NCBI RefSeq assembly: GCF_012910955.1
Contig: NZ_WTVQ01000018.1
Coordinates: 1-64,000, forward strand
Direction of reading: 5' to 3'
DNA from: Aromatoleum diolicum
GTDB taxonomy: Bacteria; Pseudomonadota; Gammaproteobacteria; Burkholderiales; Rhodocyclaceae
Length of the DNA: 64,000 nucleotides
The notes below the pieces were generated by a model. The model searched no databases and was not told the origin of the DNA. It saw only the letters and a list, made by a program, of their open reading frames with translations. Positions 1 through 7,803 of this stretch are shown in pieces; the stretch's first letter is position 1; each line of letters begins with the position of its first letter. Position numbers and translations under genes: made by a program.

Positions 1-116
1 ATGAAGATCACCCGCGTCACGGCAAACACCAGCACCAGCGCGAGCGCGAGCAGCGCATAAATCGCACCGTTGGTGATGCCGTCCTGTGCGAGCAACAGCG
101 CTATCTGGAAATCCAT
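1..116 (-). CDS. Branched-chain amino acid ABC permease, LivH family (N-terminal part)
   Basis: Only the first 38 codons lie in the window; the gene runs off the left edge. The translation starts [20 protein letters not shown] and continues as a hydrophobic helix, which is the typical N-terminus of LivH-type inner-membrane permeases (compare the other LivH genes at 5565-6431 and 37158-38072, which also begin with a short amphipathic stretch, then an NG-AxY-L element). The ATG at 114-116 is the only start upstream of the helix. It is a third LivH-type transporter in the window, probably the first gene of an operon continuing to the left. Substrate unknown. Confidence 0.75.
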   Translation of the reverse strand, partial: MDFQIALLLAQDGITNGAIYALLALALVLVFAVTRVIF

Positions 117-592
117 GGACGAACCCCTTCAACCCGCTCCGTGGAGCGGGAAGCAAACGACATCGAGGAAGGCTAGGGCTCAGACCGGCGGTCTAGAACC
201 CGTGCCAAGGTGCTAGGTGGCGCCGCGCAAAACGGCACAAGAAAATCAGCCGGGAAATCGAATCGCCGGCATGTGGCACGGCTCGGGGGAAAAGTGGCGT
301 TCATCTCGTACCTCCTCCTGGACTTGCCGCCCCCGATCGGGGTCCGGCACATGGCAGCCTGATGACCGCTCTCTGATATTTCGGCGGGGGATGCTCACCT
401 GCGTACGACAAAATTACAGACGTTAAACAGTCTTGTCAAACACTTGGTTAAGTAGTTTGTTATACTCTATTCCAACAGGATGCGTCGGGCCTGAAAACAC
501 CAACCACCCGGCGCTGACGGTGATGATGCCGTGCGTGCCAGCCTGAGGATCGCTATGATTGCGACCCGTACCGCGATGATCGACCCGCTTCG
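117..592. other. 476-bp intergenic control region between divergent livH-type gene and tetR-type gene
   Basis: No convincing gene is seen here. The stretch separates a leftward permease gene from the rightward TetR-type regulator, the usual arrangement for a regulator controlling both itself and its divergent neighbour. The part from about 420 to 475 is AT-rich compared with its surroundings and contains an imperfect dyad (437-459) and a TATACT hexamer at 461-466 that could be a -10 element. A reading frame at 217-426 has no recognisable features and was not called. Confidence 0.5.
437..459. promoter_or_regulatory. Imperfect dyad, candidate operator of the adjacent TetR-type regulator
   Basis: The left arm CAAAC-ACTT (437-445) pairs with AAGT-A-GTTTG (450-459), giving nine paired positions with one bulged A around a GGTT centre. 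It directly precedes TATACT at 461-466, so a bound protein would cover the promoter. TetR proteins usually autoregulate from such dyads. Assignment is inference from position and symmetry only. Confidence 0.35.
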
Positions 593-1495
593 ATGAACTC
601 CGCCTTGACTGACGCTGACCACCAAACACATATCCCGGCTACTGAAGTCGAAATCCTCCGGCTTGCCCGCGAGGAGCCGGAACTTGGTCAGGCTGCGGTC
701 GCCGAACGCTTGCGTCGCGCCGGTTTCTCGATCTCGGCGTCGGGCGTCCGATACCTCTGGCAAAAACACGGCCTCGAGACGACCGTCAAGCGGCTGCGGG
801 CACTCGCCGACGGATCCGGGGAGGGCATCGCAGCCCTCACGGACCAGCAACGCAGCCTGCTCGAACGCGGCGCGTTGAGTGCCCAGCTCGCCCGCGCACC
901 GTCGCCGGGGGAACCCGGCAGTCCGGGCGACGAGCCGCTCGATCGGTACCAGGTAATACTCAATGCGGCGGCCGAGCTGTTCTCCGAACAGGGGTACGAC
1001 CGCAGTTCGATCCGCGACATCGCGCGCAAGGTCGGTTTGCTGCCGGGATCCGTGTATCACCACTTCGCGTCGAAGGAAGAGCTGTATCTCGCAGTCCATC
1101 GCGAAGGCTTCCATGAGGTGATGGAAGCCGTGAAGGCCGCGATCGCGGAGGGCAGCGATCCATGGGACCGCCTGACCCGTGCCTGCGAGGTGCATGTGCA
1201 TCTGATCGTCGGAGGATCGCCGATCCACCGTGTCACCGGCCACAGCCTCTCGCTCATCGGCAACCACGAGTTGCTCGCGAAGATCCAGCCGGTGCGCGCC
1301 GCCTACGAGGATGTGTTCCGCGCGCTGATCGACGCCCTGCCCGTCACGCCCGGCGCCGACCGCACGTTGCTGCGGCTGATGCTGCTCGGCGCGATGAACT
1401 GGGTCTATCTATGGTACCGGGAAGGCCGGCGGTCGCCGAAGGAGATCGCCGACGCGATGGTGGAGATGGTGCGGCGCGGCGTGCAGTCCGCCTGA
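593..1495 (+). CDS. TetR/AcrR-family transcriptional regulator with an extra N-terminal winged HTH
   Basis: 300 residues, about 100 longer than a normal TetR protein. Residues about 118-170 form the TetR DNA-binding domain (helix LFSEQGYDRSSIRDIA followed by GSVYHHFASKEEL). The C-terminal part is all-helical and ends like the usual ligand-binding/dimer domain. Residues about 18-65 form a second HTH resembling the winged HTH found in transposase N-termini: an ILRLAREEPELG helix, then VAERLRRAGFSISASGVRYL and KHGL. The linker (about 66-117) is Pro/Gly rich near its end. The gene sits just beyond the end of the benzoate locus and is divergent from a LivH-type permease gene, so it may regulate that transporter or the benzoate transport genes. 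The ligand cannot be read from sequence. Confidence 0.85.
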   Translation: MNSALTDADHQTHIPATEVEILRLAREEPELGQAAVAERLRRAGFSISASGVRYLWQKHGLETTVKRLRALADGSGEGIAALTDQQRSLLERGALSAQLARAPSPGEPGSPGDEPLDRYQVILNAAAELFSEQGYDRSSIRDIARKVGLLPGSVYHHFASKEELYLAVHREGFHEVMEAVKAAIAEGSDPWDRLTRACEVHVHLIVGGSPIHRVTGHSLSLIGNHELLAKIQPVRAAYEDVFRALIDALPVTPGADRTLLRLMLLGAMNWVYLWYREGRRSPKEIADAMVEMVRRGVQSA

Positions 1496-1600
1496 GCATC
1501 ACTGCACACGCAGCCACGGATGAATCGTCAAGCGGCCTCAGCCGCGTAAGCGGAACACCCGCCCGCCCCGCCACACGCGAAGCGGGCAGTCATTACGCCG

Positions 1601-2959
1601 TCACTCCCCCACCACGCCGAGTTCGCCCGCATACGCAAGCGGCTCTTCCTCTTCGGGTGCGTGCGCGGCGCTGCGTGCGACCAGCGACACGGCAAACGCG
1701 GCGATGGCTCCCGGAATGGCGAAGAACAGGAAGTTGAAGTGCAGCGGCATCGCCATCGCGAGCAAGGTGCCACCGAGAATCGGGCCGACGATCGCACCGC
1801 TGCGGCCGACACCGGAGGCCCAGCCGATACCGGTCGAGCGGATCGCCATCGGATAGAACTGCGCGACATAGGCATACAGCAGGATCTGCGAGCCGATCGT
1901 GGTCGCGCCGGCCAGCGCCACCAGGAGATACAGCACGCCGGTCGGGCTCTTGTACCCGAGCAGGCTGATCGACATCGCGGCGATCGCAAAGAACACCATC
2001 AGCACCGTCTTGAGATGCAGACGATCCGCCACGAAGCCACCGCCCACCGCACCGAAAATCGCCCCGAGGTTCAGCACAAGCAAGAAGGACAGGCTGGAGC
2101 CGAGTCCGTAACCGGCCTGAGTCATCAGCTTCGGCAGCCACGATGCCAGCGCATAGACCATCAGCAGGCACATGAAGAACGCCAGCCAGAACATCACCGT
2201 ACTCAACGCGCGGCCGTTCTTGAACAACGCCACCAGCGACACGTGCTGGCTCTTGCCAGTGGGAAAATCGTACTGATTTCCCGGCTGAGGCACGAAGCTC
2301 GGTTCCAGGCGGGCAAGCGTGATCGCGGCCTCGCCATCACGCTTTGCGTGCAGCAGGAAGCCGATGGATTCCGGCAGAAAATAAAGGATTGCGGGCAAGA
2401 GCAACAGCGGAATGCCGGCGACGAAGAACACTGACGACCAGCCGAATTCCGGAATCATGTAGATGCCGAGGCCTGCCGAGAGCATGCCCCCCACGGAATA
2501 GCCGCTGAACATGATCGCGACCAGCGTGGTGCGCATTTTCTTCGGCGAATACTCGGTCATCAGCGCAACCACGTTCGGCATCACCCCGCCGATGCCAAGT
2601 CCGGCAAGGAATCGGCAGATTGCGAACTCCGTCACATCGCGCGCGAAGCCATTGATGAACGTGAAGAAACTGAACAGCACGACACAGATCGCGATCACGC
2701 GCTTGCGTCCGAAGCGGTCGGACAATGGACCGAAAATCAGGGCACCGAACATCATGCCGAACAGGGCGTAACTACCCAGGGTTCCGGCCTGCATCGGGGT
2801 CAGCGCCCACTCCTTCATCAGTACCGGCAACACGACACCGTAGATCACCAGGTCGTAGCCGTCGAAAATGATGATCAGCGCGCACCAGAACAGTACCTGC
2901 CAGTGAAAGCGGTTGAACCGCGCGCCGTCGATCAGTTTGTGAACATCGATGTTTCGCAT
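1601..2959 (-). CDS. benK: Aromatic acid:H+ symporter, BenK type (MFS, AAHS family)
   Basis: 452-residue major facilitator protein with 12 predicted membrane helices. The DGYDL motif of aromatic acid:H+ symporters is at residues 33-37 in the first helix, and the MFS loop motif LSDRFGRKRV follows at about 79-88. The start chosen (MRNIDVHKLID) has GAGGAG nine to ten bases upstream and fits the BenK/PcaK family; upstream in-frame codons lack hydrophobicity or family likeness. It lies 165 bp downstream of the ABC importer genes on the same strand, giving the benzoate locus a second uptake system, energised by the proton gradient. Benzoate as substrate is inferred from family and context; 4-hydroxybenzoate is possible. 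Confidence 0.88.
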   Translation of the reverse strand: MRNIDVHKLIDGARFNRFHWQVLFWCALIIIFDGYDLVIYGVVLPVLMKEWALTPMQAGTLGSYALFGMMFGALIFGPLSDRFGRKRVIAICVVLFSFFTFINGFARDVTEFAICRFLAGLGIGGVMPNVVALMTEYSPKKMRTTLVAIMFSGYSVGGMLSAGLGIYMIPEFGWSSVFFVAGIPLLLLPAILYFLPESIGFLLHAKRDGEAAITLARLEPSFVPQPGNQYDFPTGKSQHVSLVALFKNGRALSTVMFWLAFFMCLLMVYALASWLPKLMTQAGYGLGSSLSFLLVLNLGAIFGAVGGGFVADRLHLKTVLMVFFAIAAMSISLLGYKSPTGVLYLLVALAGATTIGSQILLYAYVAQFYPMAIRSTGIGWASGVGRSGAIVGPILGGTLLAMAMPLHFNFLFFAIPGAIAAFAVSLVARSAAHAPEEEEPLAYAGELGVVGE

Positions 2960-3124
2960 GCCTCTGTGTCTCCTCTTTATGGTCTGAAGCGTGTCGGGGC
3001 GGCTTGCATCACGGGAATGCGGGCAACACCGGGTCACGCTTCGGTACGGACGGGTGTCCCGCCCGAAGCCGGCTGAATTTCTTCGGCACATCGCCGGCGC
3101 GAGGTGCCGATCTCGGGAATCCTC

Positions 3125-3841
3125 TCAGCTCACCCCCAGATGCTTGTGCAGCACTTCCGGATGGGCACGCAGTTCGGCGCTGCTGGCCTCGTAAGCCACC
3201 TTGCCTTTGACGAGAATGACGTTGCGATCGGCAATCGACGTCACTGCCGCGTGGTTCTTGTCGATGACGATGGTCGCAATACCGGTCGCGCGGATCTGGC
3301 GCACGATGTACCAGATCTCCTTGGCGATCAGCGGCGCCAGACCTTCGGTGGCCTCGTCGAGAATCAATAGGTCGGGGTTCGTCATCAGCGCGCGCCCGAT
3401 GGTGAGCATTTGCTGTTCGCCGCCCGAAAGTTGCCCGCCGCCGTTGGTGAACCGCTCGCCGAGACGCGGAAAGGTGTCGAGCACGCGCCGCAGATCCCAG
3501 TCGCGCCGCCCGTCCACGCCCGGTTTGGCGGCCATGATCAGGTTCTCGCGCACCGTCAGGTTCGGGAAGATCCCCCTGCCCTCCGGCACGTAGCCGATGC
3601 CCTTGCGCGCCACCAGATACGGGGCTGCACCCGTCATTGTCTTGCCGCGCACCGCGACGCGGCCGTGGCGCGGTCGCACGTGGCCAAGCATGCTGCGGAT
3701 CAGCGTGGTCTTGCCCATGCCGTTGCGGCCCATCAGCCCGATCGTCTCGCCACGGCGCACGGCAAAGTCGATGCCGTGCAGGATGTGGCTGGTCCCGTAA
3801 AACGAATGCAGCCCTTCGGCTTCCAGCAGGATGTCACTCAT
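3125..3841 (-). CDS. livF: ABC importer ATP-binding protein, LivF type (benzoate locus)
   Basis: 238 residues. Walker A GRNGMGKTT is at residues 38-46, the signature LSGGEQQ at 138-144 and Walker B LLILDE at about 158-163. This is one of the two ATPases that power a branched-chain-type (HAAT) importer. The start overlaps the end of the upstream ATPase gene by eight bases, which shows translational coupling. An upstream in-frame codon exists, but the MSDILLEAEG start fits the family. Linkage to bzdA suggests that the transporter imports benzoate or a related aromatic acid; this is inference from position. Confidence 0.88.
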   Translation of the reverse strand: MSDILLEAEGLHSFYGTSHILHGIDFAVRRGETIGLMGRNGMGKTTLIRSMLGHVRPRHGRVAVRGKTMTGAAPYLVARKGIGYVPEGRGIFPNLTVRENLIMAAKPGVDGRRDWDLRRVLDTFPRLGERFTNGGGQLSGGEQQMLTIGRALMTNPDLLILDEATEGLAPLIAKEIWYIVRQIRATGIATIVIDKNHAAVTSIADRNVILVKGKVAYEASSAELRAHPEVLHKHLGVS

Positions 3842-4595
3842 TGTCGGACTCTCCCCCACCCAGATAGGCTTCCTGCACCGCGATACTCGCCCGGATCTGC
3901 TCCGGCGGGCCACTCTCCAGCACCTGCCCGGCCACCATCACGGTAATCACGTCGGCCACCGCGAATACCGCATCCATGTCGTGCTCGACGAGCAGGATCG
4001 CGTGATCCGGCGAGAGCTTCTGCAGCAATGCCACCATCGCCTGCGATTCCTCCGAGCCCATGCCCGCCAGCGGTTCGTCGAGCAGCAGCACCGAAGGCCG
4101 GGTCGCTAGCACCATCGCGATCTCAAGCTGACGCTGTTCGCCGTGGCTCAGCGTCGACGCGACCATGTCGCGCCGTTCCGCGAGCCCGGCCTGCTCAAGC
4201 GCCCGGTCGGCGGCCTCGGCCAGGTCCGCATAGCCCTGCGCCTTCGACAGGATGCGCAGCGCTCGCGGCGCTCGCGATTGCGCGGCAAGTCGGCAGTTCT
4301 CGAACGCCGTGAAGGCCGGAAAGATGTTCGTACGCTGGTAGCTGCGCCCGATGCCGGCACGCGAGCGCTTGTCGGGACTCCAGCCGGAAATGTCCTGGTC
4401 GCGGTAGAGAATCTGTCCGTTGGTCGGCGGCAAGTCACCTGACAGCAGGTTGATGAGCGTCGACTTGCCCGCGCCGTTGGGGCCCAGCACCGCGTGCAGC
4501 ACGCCGCGATGCAGGTCGAGCGATACATCCTTGTTGGCGAACAGGCCGCCGAAGCGGCGCGACAGCCCCTTTGCTGTCAGTACCAGCTCAGCCAT
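3834..4595 (-). CDS. livG: ABC importer ATP-binding protein, LivG type (benzoate locus)
   Basis: 253 residues. Walker A GPNGAGKST is at 38-46, the signature is LSHGEQ at about 149-154, with His in the third position, and Walker B LLLDEP is at about 170-175. LivG-type ATPases pair with LivF under the LivHM permeases. The gene overlaps its neighbours on both sides by eight bases, so the five transporter genes form one translational unit. The C-terminal part (LESGPPEQIRASIAVQEAYL) is typical of LivG. Confidence 0.88.
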   Translation of the reverse strand: MAELVLTAKGLSRRFGGLFANKDVSLDLHRGVLHAVLGPNGAGKSTLINLLSGDLPPTNGQILYRDQDISGWSPDKRSRAGIGRSYQRTNIFPAFTAFENCRLAAQSRAPRALRILSKAQGYADLAEAADRALEQAGLAERRDMVASTLSHGEQRQLEIAMVLATRPSVLLLDEPLAGMGSEESQAMVALLQKLSPDHAILLVEHDMDAVFAVADVITVMVAGQVLESGPPEQIRASIAVQEAYLGGGESDNE

Positions 4596-5562
4596 GGGTG
4601 CCTCCCCCGATCAGCAGGCCGCGCAAGCGCCGCGGCAGACTGGACAGGCCGCCGGGTAGCAGCATCACCACCAGCACGATCATCCCGCCCATCAGAAACT
4701 GCCAGTGCTTGGTCACCGAGGAGAACACTTCCTGCAACACGACGAAGGCGAATGCCCCGATGGCCGCGCCGTTGAGCGTGCCCATGCCGCCGAGGATCAC
4801 CATCAGCAGCACGTTGCCCGACTGGTGCCAGGACAGGATTTCCGGCGTGACGAAGCCGAACTGGCACGCCGACAGAAAGCCCGCCAGCCCGGCGAGCCCG
4901 CCCGCCGCGACGAAGCCCGCGAGCTTGTAGAGAAACACGGGGAAACCCAGCGACAGCATGCGGTGTTCGTTGCTCTTGATGCCCGCCAGCGCATGCCCCA
5001 GTGGCGAGCGCAGCAACACGCGCAGGAACACGTAGGCCACGACCAGGAACAGCAACACGAGGTAGTAGAACTGCGACGGCGAGCCGAGATCGAGCAGCAG
5101 CGTCTCGCCGATGCGCAGTTCCGGCTTGACGTTGAGGAACACGCCGTCCGAGCCACCACCCAGCGGCGAATCGTGGAACACGAAGTAAATCATCTGGGCG
5201 AAGGCGAGCGTCACCATGATGAAATAGATCCCCTTGGTGCGCAGCACGAACAGGCCGACGACGAAAGCCACCGCCGCCGCGGAAAAAATCGCCGCAGGCA
5301 GCACCACCAACAGGTTTCCGGGATCGTATTTGGGCGACACCAGCACGACCGCGTAGGCGGCAACACCGAAAAACGCGGCATGGCCGAAACTGACGAGTCC
5401 GGTGAAACCCACCAGCAGATCGAGACTCATGGCGAAGATCGCCATGATCATGATCTTCGCCAGCAACTCGTTGTAGTACGCGGATCCGAACAGCGGGAAC
5501 AAGGCCAGCACGAACAGGATCAGCAGCAGTGCGTTACGGCGTTTTTTCACGGCAGCAGGCAT
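4588..5562 (-). CDS. livM: ABC importer permease, LivM type (benzoate locus)
   Basis: 324-residue membrane protein of the LivM family. It has many hydrophobic helices, the conserved GLVSFGHAAFFGVAAYAV segment after the second or third helix, and the EAA-like loop LGHALAGIKSNEHRMLSLGF. The ATG at 5560-5562 is preceded by GGAGGATCTGACC. It lies two bases after the LivH-type gene and overlaps the LivG gene. It forms the translocation pore together with the LivH partner. Confidence 0.87.
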   Translation of the reverse strand: MPAAVKKRRNALLLILFVLALFPLFGSAYYNELLAKIMIMAIFAMSLDLLVGFTGLVSFGHAAFFGVAAYAVVLVSPKYDPGNLLVVLPAAIFSAAAVAFVVGLFVLRTKGIYFIMVTLAFAQMIYFVFHDSPLGGGSDGVFLNVKPELRIGETLLLDLGSPSQFYYLVLLFLVVAYVFLRVLLRSPLGHALAGIKSNEHRMLSLGFPVFLYKLAGFVAAGGLAGLAGFLSACQFGFVTPEILSWHQSGNVLLMVILGGMGTLNGAAIGAFAFVVLQEVFSSVTKHWQFLMGGMIVLVVMLLPGGLSSLPRRLRGLLIGGGTHG

Positions 5563-5564
5563 GG

Positions 5565-6431
5565 TCAGATCCTCCGGAAGATGCCTTCGGGCCGCCACAG
5601 CAGCACCGCAGCCATCAGGATGTATACGGTCAGCCCCGCGTAGTCGGGGATGATGACTTTGCCGAAGGTATCGGCCAGGCCGATCAGCAGTGCTGCCACC
5701 AACGCGCCCCACACTGATCCGACGCCGCCGATCACGACGACCACGAAGCAGATGATCAGCACCTGGTTGCCCATCCCCGGATACACCGACGACACCGGCG
5801 CGGCGAGCATGCCGGCGAACGCGGCGAGCGTGACGCCGAGCGCGAACACGAGGCGGTAGATGAGGTCGATGTTGATGCCCAGCGCCTGCACCATCTCGCG
5901 ATTGCTGCTGCCGGCGCGGATCATCATGCCCAGGCGGGTGCGACGGATCAGCCAGTACATTCCTATCGCCAGCGCGATGCAGACCGCCGACATGAAGAGT
6001 CGATACACCGGATAACTGAGCGTCTCGCTGAGCTGGATCGACGCCGACAGCAGTTCCGGGATCGGCACGCCATGCACGTCGTCACCGACGATCAGGCTGC
6101 GCGTTTCCTCGAACATCAGAATCAACCCGTAGGTCAGCAACACCTGGTCGAGGTGGTCACGCTTGTACAGCCGGCTGAACAAGCCCCATTCGAGCAGGAA
6201 GCCGATCAGCGCACTCAGCGCCACGCCCAGTACCACGGCGATGAGCAGATTGCCGGTGAGCGAGGTCAGCGAGAACGCCATGTAAGCGCCCATCATGTAG
6301 AAGCTGCCGTGCGCGAGGTTGATGATGCCCATGATGCCGAAGACGAGCGTCAGGCCACTGGCGACCAGAAACAGGAGCAGGCCGTACTGAAGCGCATTGA
6401 GCAGCTGGATCAGGAAGGTCGAGAAATCCAT
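5565..6431 (-). CDS. livH: ABC importer permease, LivH type (benzoate locus)
   Basis: 288-residue LivH-family membrane protein. It opens with MDFSTFLIQLLNALQYG, then contains the family segment FGIMGIINLAHGSFYMMGAY and the cytoplasmic EAA-like loop with GMMIRAGSSNREMVQALGI. The ATG at 6429-6431 has GGAGGAGAAAGCTG directly upstream, so the longer in-frame reading was not used. A short GC-rich stem-loop (6446-6462) precedes it, separating it from the binding-protein gene. Membrane partner of the LivM-type gene downstream. Confidence 0.88.
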   Translation of the reverse strand: MDFSTFLIQLLNALQYGLLLFLVASGLTLVFGIMGIINLAHGSFYMMGAYMAFSLTSLTGNLLIAVVLGVALSALIGFLLEWGLFSRLYKRDHLDQVLLTYGLILMFEETRSLIVGDDVHGVPIPELLSASIQLSETLSYPVYRLFMSAVCIALAIGMYWLIRRTRLGMMIRAGSSNREMVQALGINIDLIYRLVFALGVTLAAFAGMLAAPVSSVYPGMGNQVLIICFVVVVIGGVGSVWGALVAALLIGLADTFGKVIIPDYAGLTVYILMAAVLLWRPEGIFRRI

Positions 6432-6445
6432 CAGCTTTCTCCTCC

Positions 6446-6462
6446 GGGCGCCACGGGCGCCC
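6446..6462 (-). promoter_or_regulatory. Short stem-loop between binding-protein gene and permease gene
   Basis: GGGCGCC and GGCGCCC form a perfect 7-bp stem around a 3-base loop, just upstream of the permease ribosome-binding site and 91 bases beyond the binding-protein stop codon. No U-run follows, so it is not a standard terminator. Stem-loops at this junction often protect the abundant binding-protein mRNA from 3' decay; that role is inferred. Confidence 0.5.
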
Positions 6463-6552
6463 GAACGCAAATGAAGCAGCAGGCGGGCGTTCGCATGTGC
6501 CATGCGATTGCCCTATGTCGGCAAGGTGCAGCCCGCCGGGGCGGTGCGAGGA

Positions 6553-7740
6553 CTACATCCGGCAGCCGCGCGCAGGATCGGCCAGCGCCTTGGCGGCTAC
6601 CGACACCAACTTGTTTTCCTTCCCTTCCACCTTGCGCAGATAGATGTCCTGCACCGGGTTGTGCGCCTTGGAGAGCGTGAAGGCGCCGCGCGGGCTGTCG
6701 ATGGTCGCGCTCTCCATCGCCTTGATCAGTTCGGCGCGCTTGCCGACGTCGCCCTTGACCCCCGCGAGGCCAGCCCCGAACAGCTGCGCGGCGTCGTAGC
6801 CCTGCACGGCGAAGACGTCCGGCTGGACCTTGAACGCCTTGAAGTAGGCGGCCTTGAAGGACTTGCTCTTCGGAAAGTCGAGGTTATCGGCGTAGTGCAG
6901 CGTCGTCAGCAGGCCCTCGGCCGCCTCGCCCTGTGCTTCGAGCGTGCCGTCGGTGAGAAAGCCCGGCCCGTACAGGGGGATCGAAGTCCGCAGCCCGGCG
7001 GTCGCGTAATCCTTGACGAATTTGACCGCACCGCCACCGGAGAAGAACACGAACACCGCGTCGGGCTTGAGCGCAGCGATCTCGGTGAGATACGGCTGGA
7101 ATTCGACGTTCGGGAACGGCAGGTACATCTCCTTCACGACCTTGCCGCCCGCCTTCTCGAAGGCCTCCTTGAAGCCCGCCACCGATTGTTCGCCGAAAGC
7201 GTACTTCCAGCTCAGCGTGACCACGGTCTTGTGCTTGCGCTCCGCCATCACGTTGCCCATCGCATACGACGGCTGCCACGACGAGAACGAGGTGCGGAAG
7301 ATGTTCGGCGCACACAGCGGCCCCGTGATCTCGTCCGCCCCCGCGTTGGGAACGATCAGCAGCGTATTGGTCTCGCGTGCCACCCGCGCCATCGCCAGCG
7401 CCACGCCCGAATGCACGGTGCCGATCAGCACGTCGACCTTGTCGCGCTTGACGAGCTTGTTGGCGTTTTCCGGCGCCTTGGCAGGGTCAGACTCGTCATC
7501 CACGGTGAAGTACTCGATGTCCATGCCGCCCAGCTTGCCGCCGCTCTCCTCGACCGCCAGCTTGAATCCATTGGTGATGGCATTGCCCAGGGATGCGTAG
7601 GTGCCGGTGTAGGGCAGCATCAGTCCGATCCGGATCTTCCTGTTGCTCTGTGCGAAAAGCGGACTTGCGGGCAATGCGAGACCGGCTGCGACGCCGGCCG
7701 TCGACAGCAGGAATTGACGGCGATTAAAGCCTTGGTCCAT
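6553..7740 (-). CDS. Periplasmic substrate-binding protein of HAAT-type ABC importer (benzoate locus)
   Basis: 395 residues. The N-terminus has a twin-arginine-like signal (NRRQFLLSTAGVAAG), ending near ASPLFAQS, so the protein is exported to the periplasm. The mature part starts KIRIGLMLPYTGTYASLG, the classic opening of periplasmic binding proteins of the leucine/amide/aromatic group. A good ribosome-binding site (GGAGGAG) lies eight bases before the ATG. It precedes the permease and ATPase genes and follows bzdA, as expected for a benzoate-binding component. The ligand is inferred from location only. Confidence 0.88.
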   Translation of the reverse strand: MDQGFNRRQFLLSTAGVAAGLALPASPLFAQSNRKIRIGLMLPYTGTYASLGNAITNGFKLAVEESGGKLGGMDIEYFTVDDESDPAKAPENANKLVKRDKVDVLIGTVHSGVALAMARVARETNTLLIVPNAGADEITGPLCAPNIFRTSFSSWQPSYAMGNVMAERKHKTVVTLSWKYAFGEQSVAGFKEAFEKAGGKVVKEMYLPFPNVEFQPYLTEIAALKPDAVFVFFSGGGAVKFVKDYATAGLRTSIPLYGPGFLTDGTLEAQGEAAEGLLTTLHYADNLDFPKSKSFKAAYFKAFKVQPDVFAVQGYDAAQLFGAGLAGVKGDVGKRAELIKAMESATIDSPRGAFTLSKAHNPVQDIYLRKVEGKENKLVSVAAKALADPARGCRM

Positions 7741-7803
7741 GTCGGCACTCCTCCAGTGGTATGGCCGCTTTCTGCGGCTCTGTTTGTCGTTGTGCTGCGG
7801 AAC

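Noticed and set aside
217-426. Possible small gene MAPRKTAQENQ upstream of the TetR gene
   Set aside because: No ribosome-binding site of note, no recognisable sequence, and it covers the likely control region.
1540-1590. Possible terminators between the tetR-type gene and benK
   Set aside because: Several short GC dyads (for example GCGGC-CTCA-GCCGC) exist but none has a U-run on either strand, and such dyads are common in this DNA.
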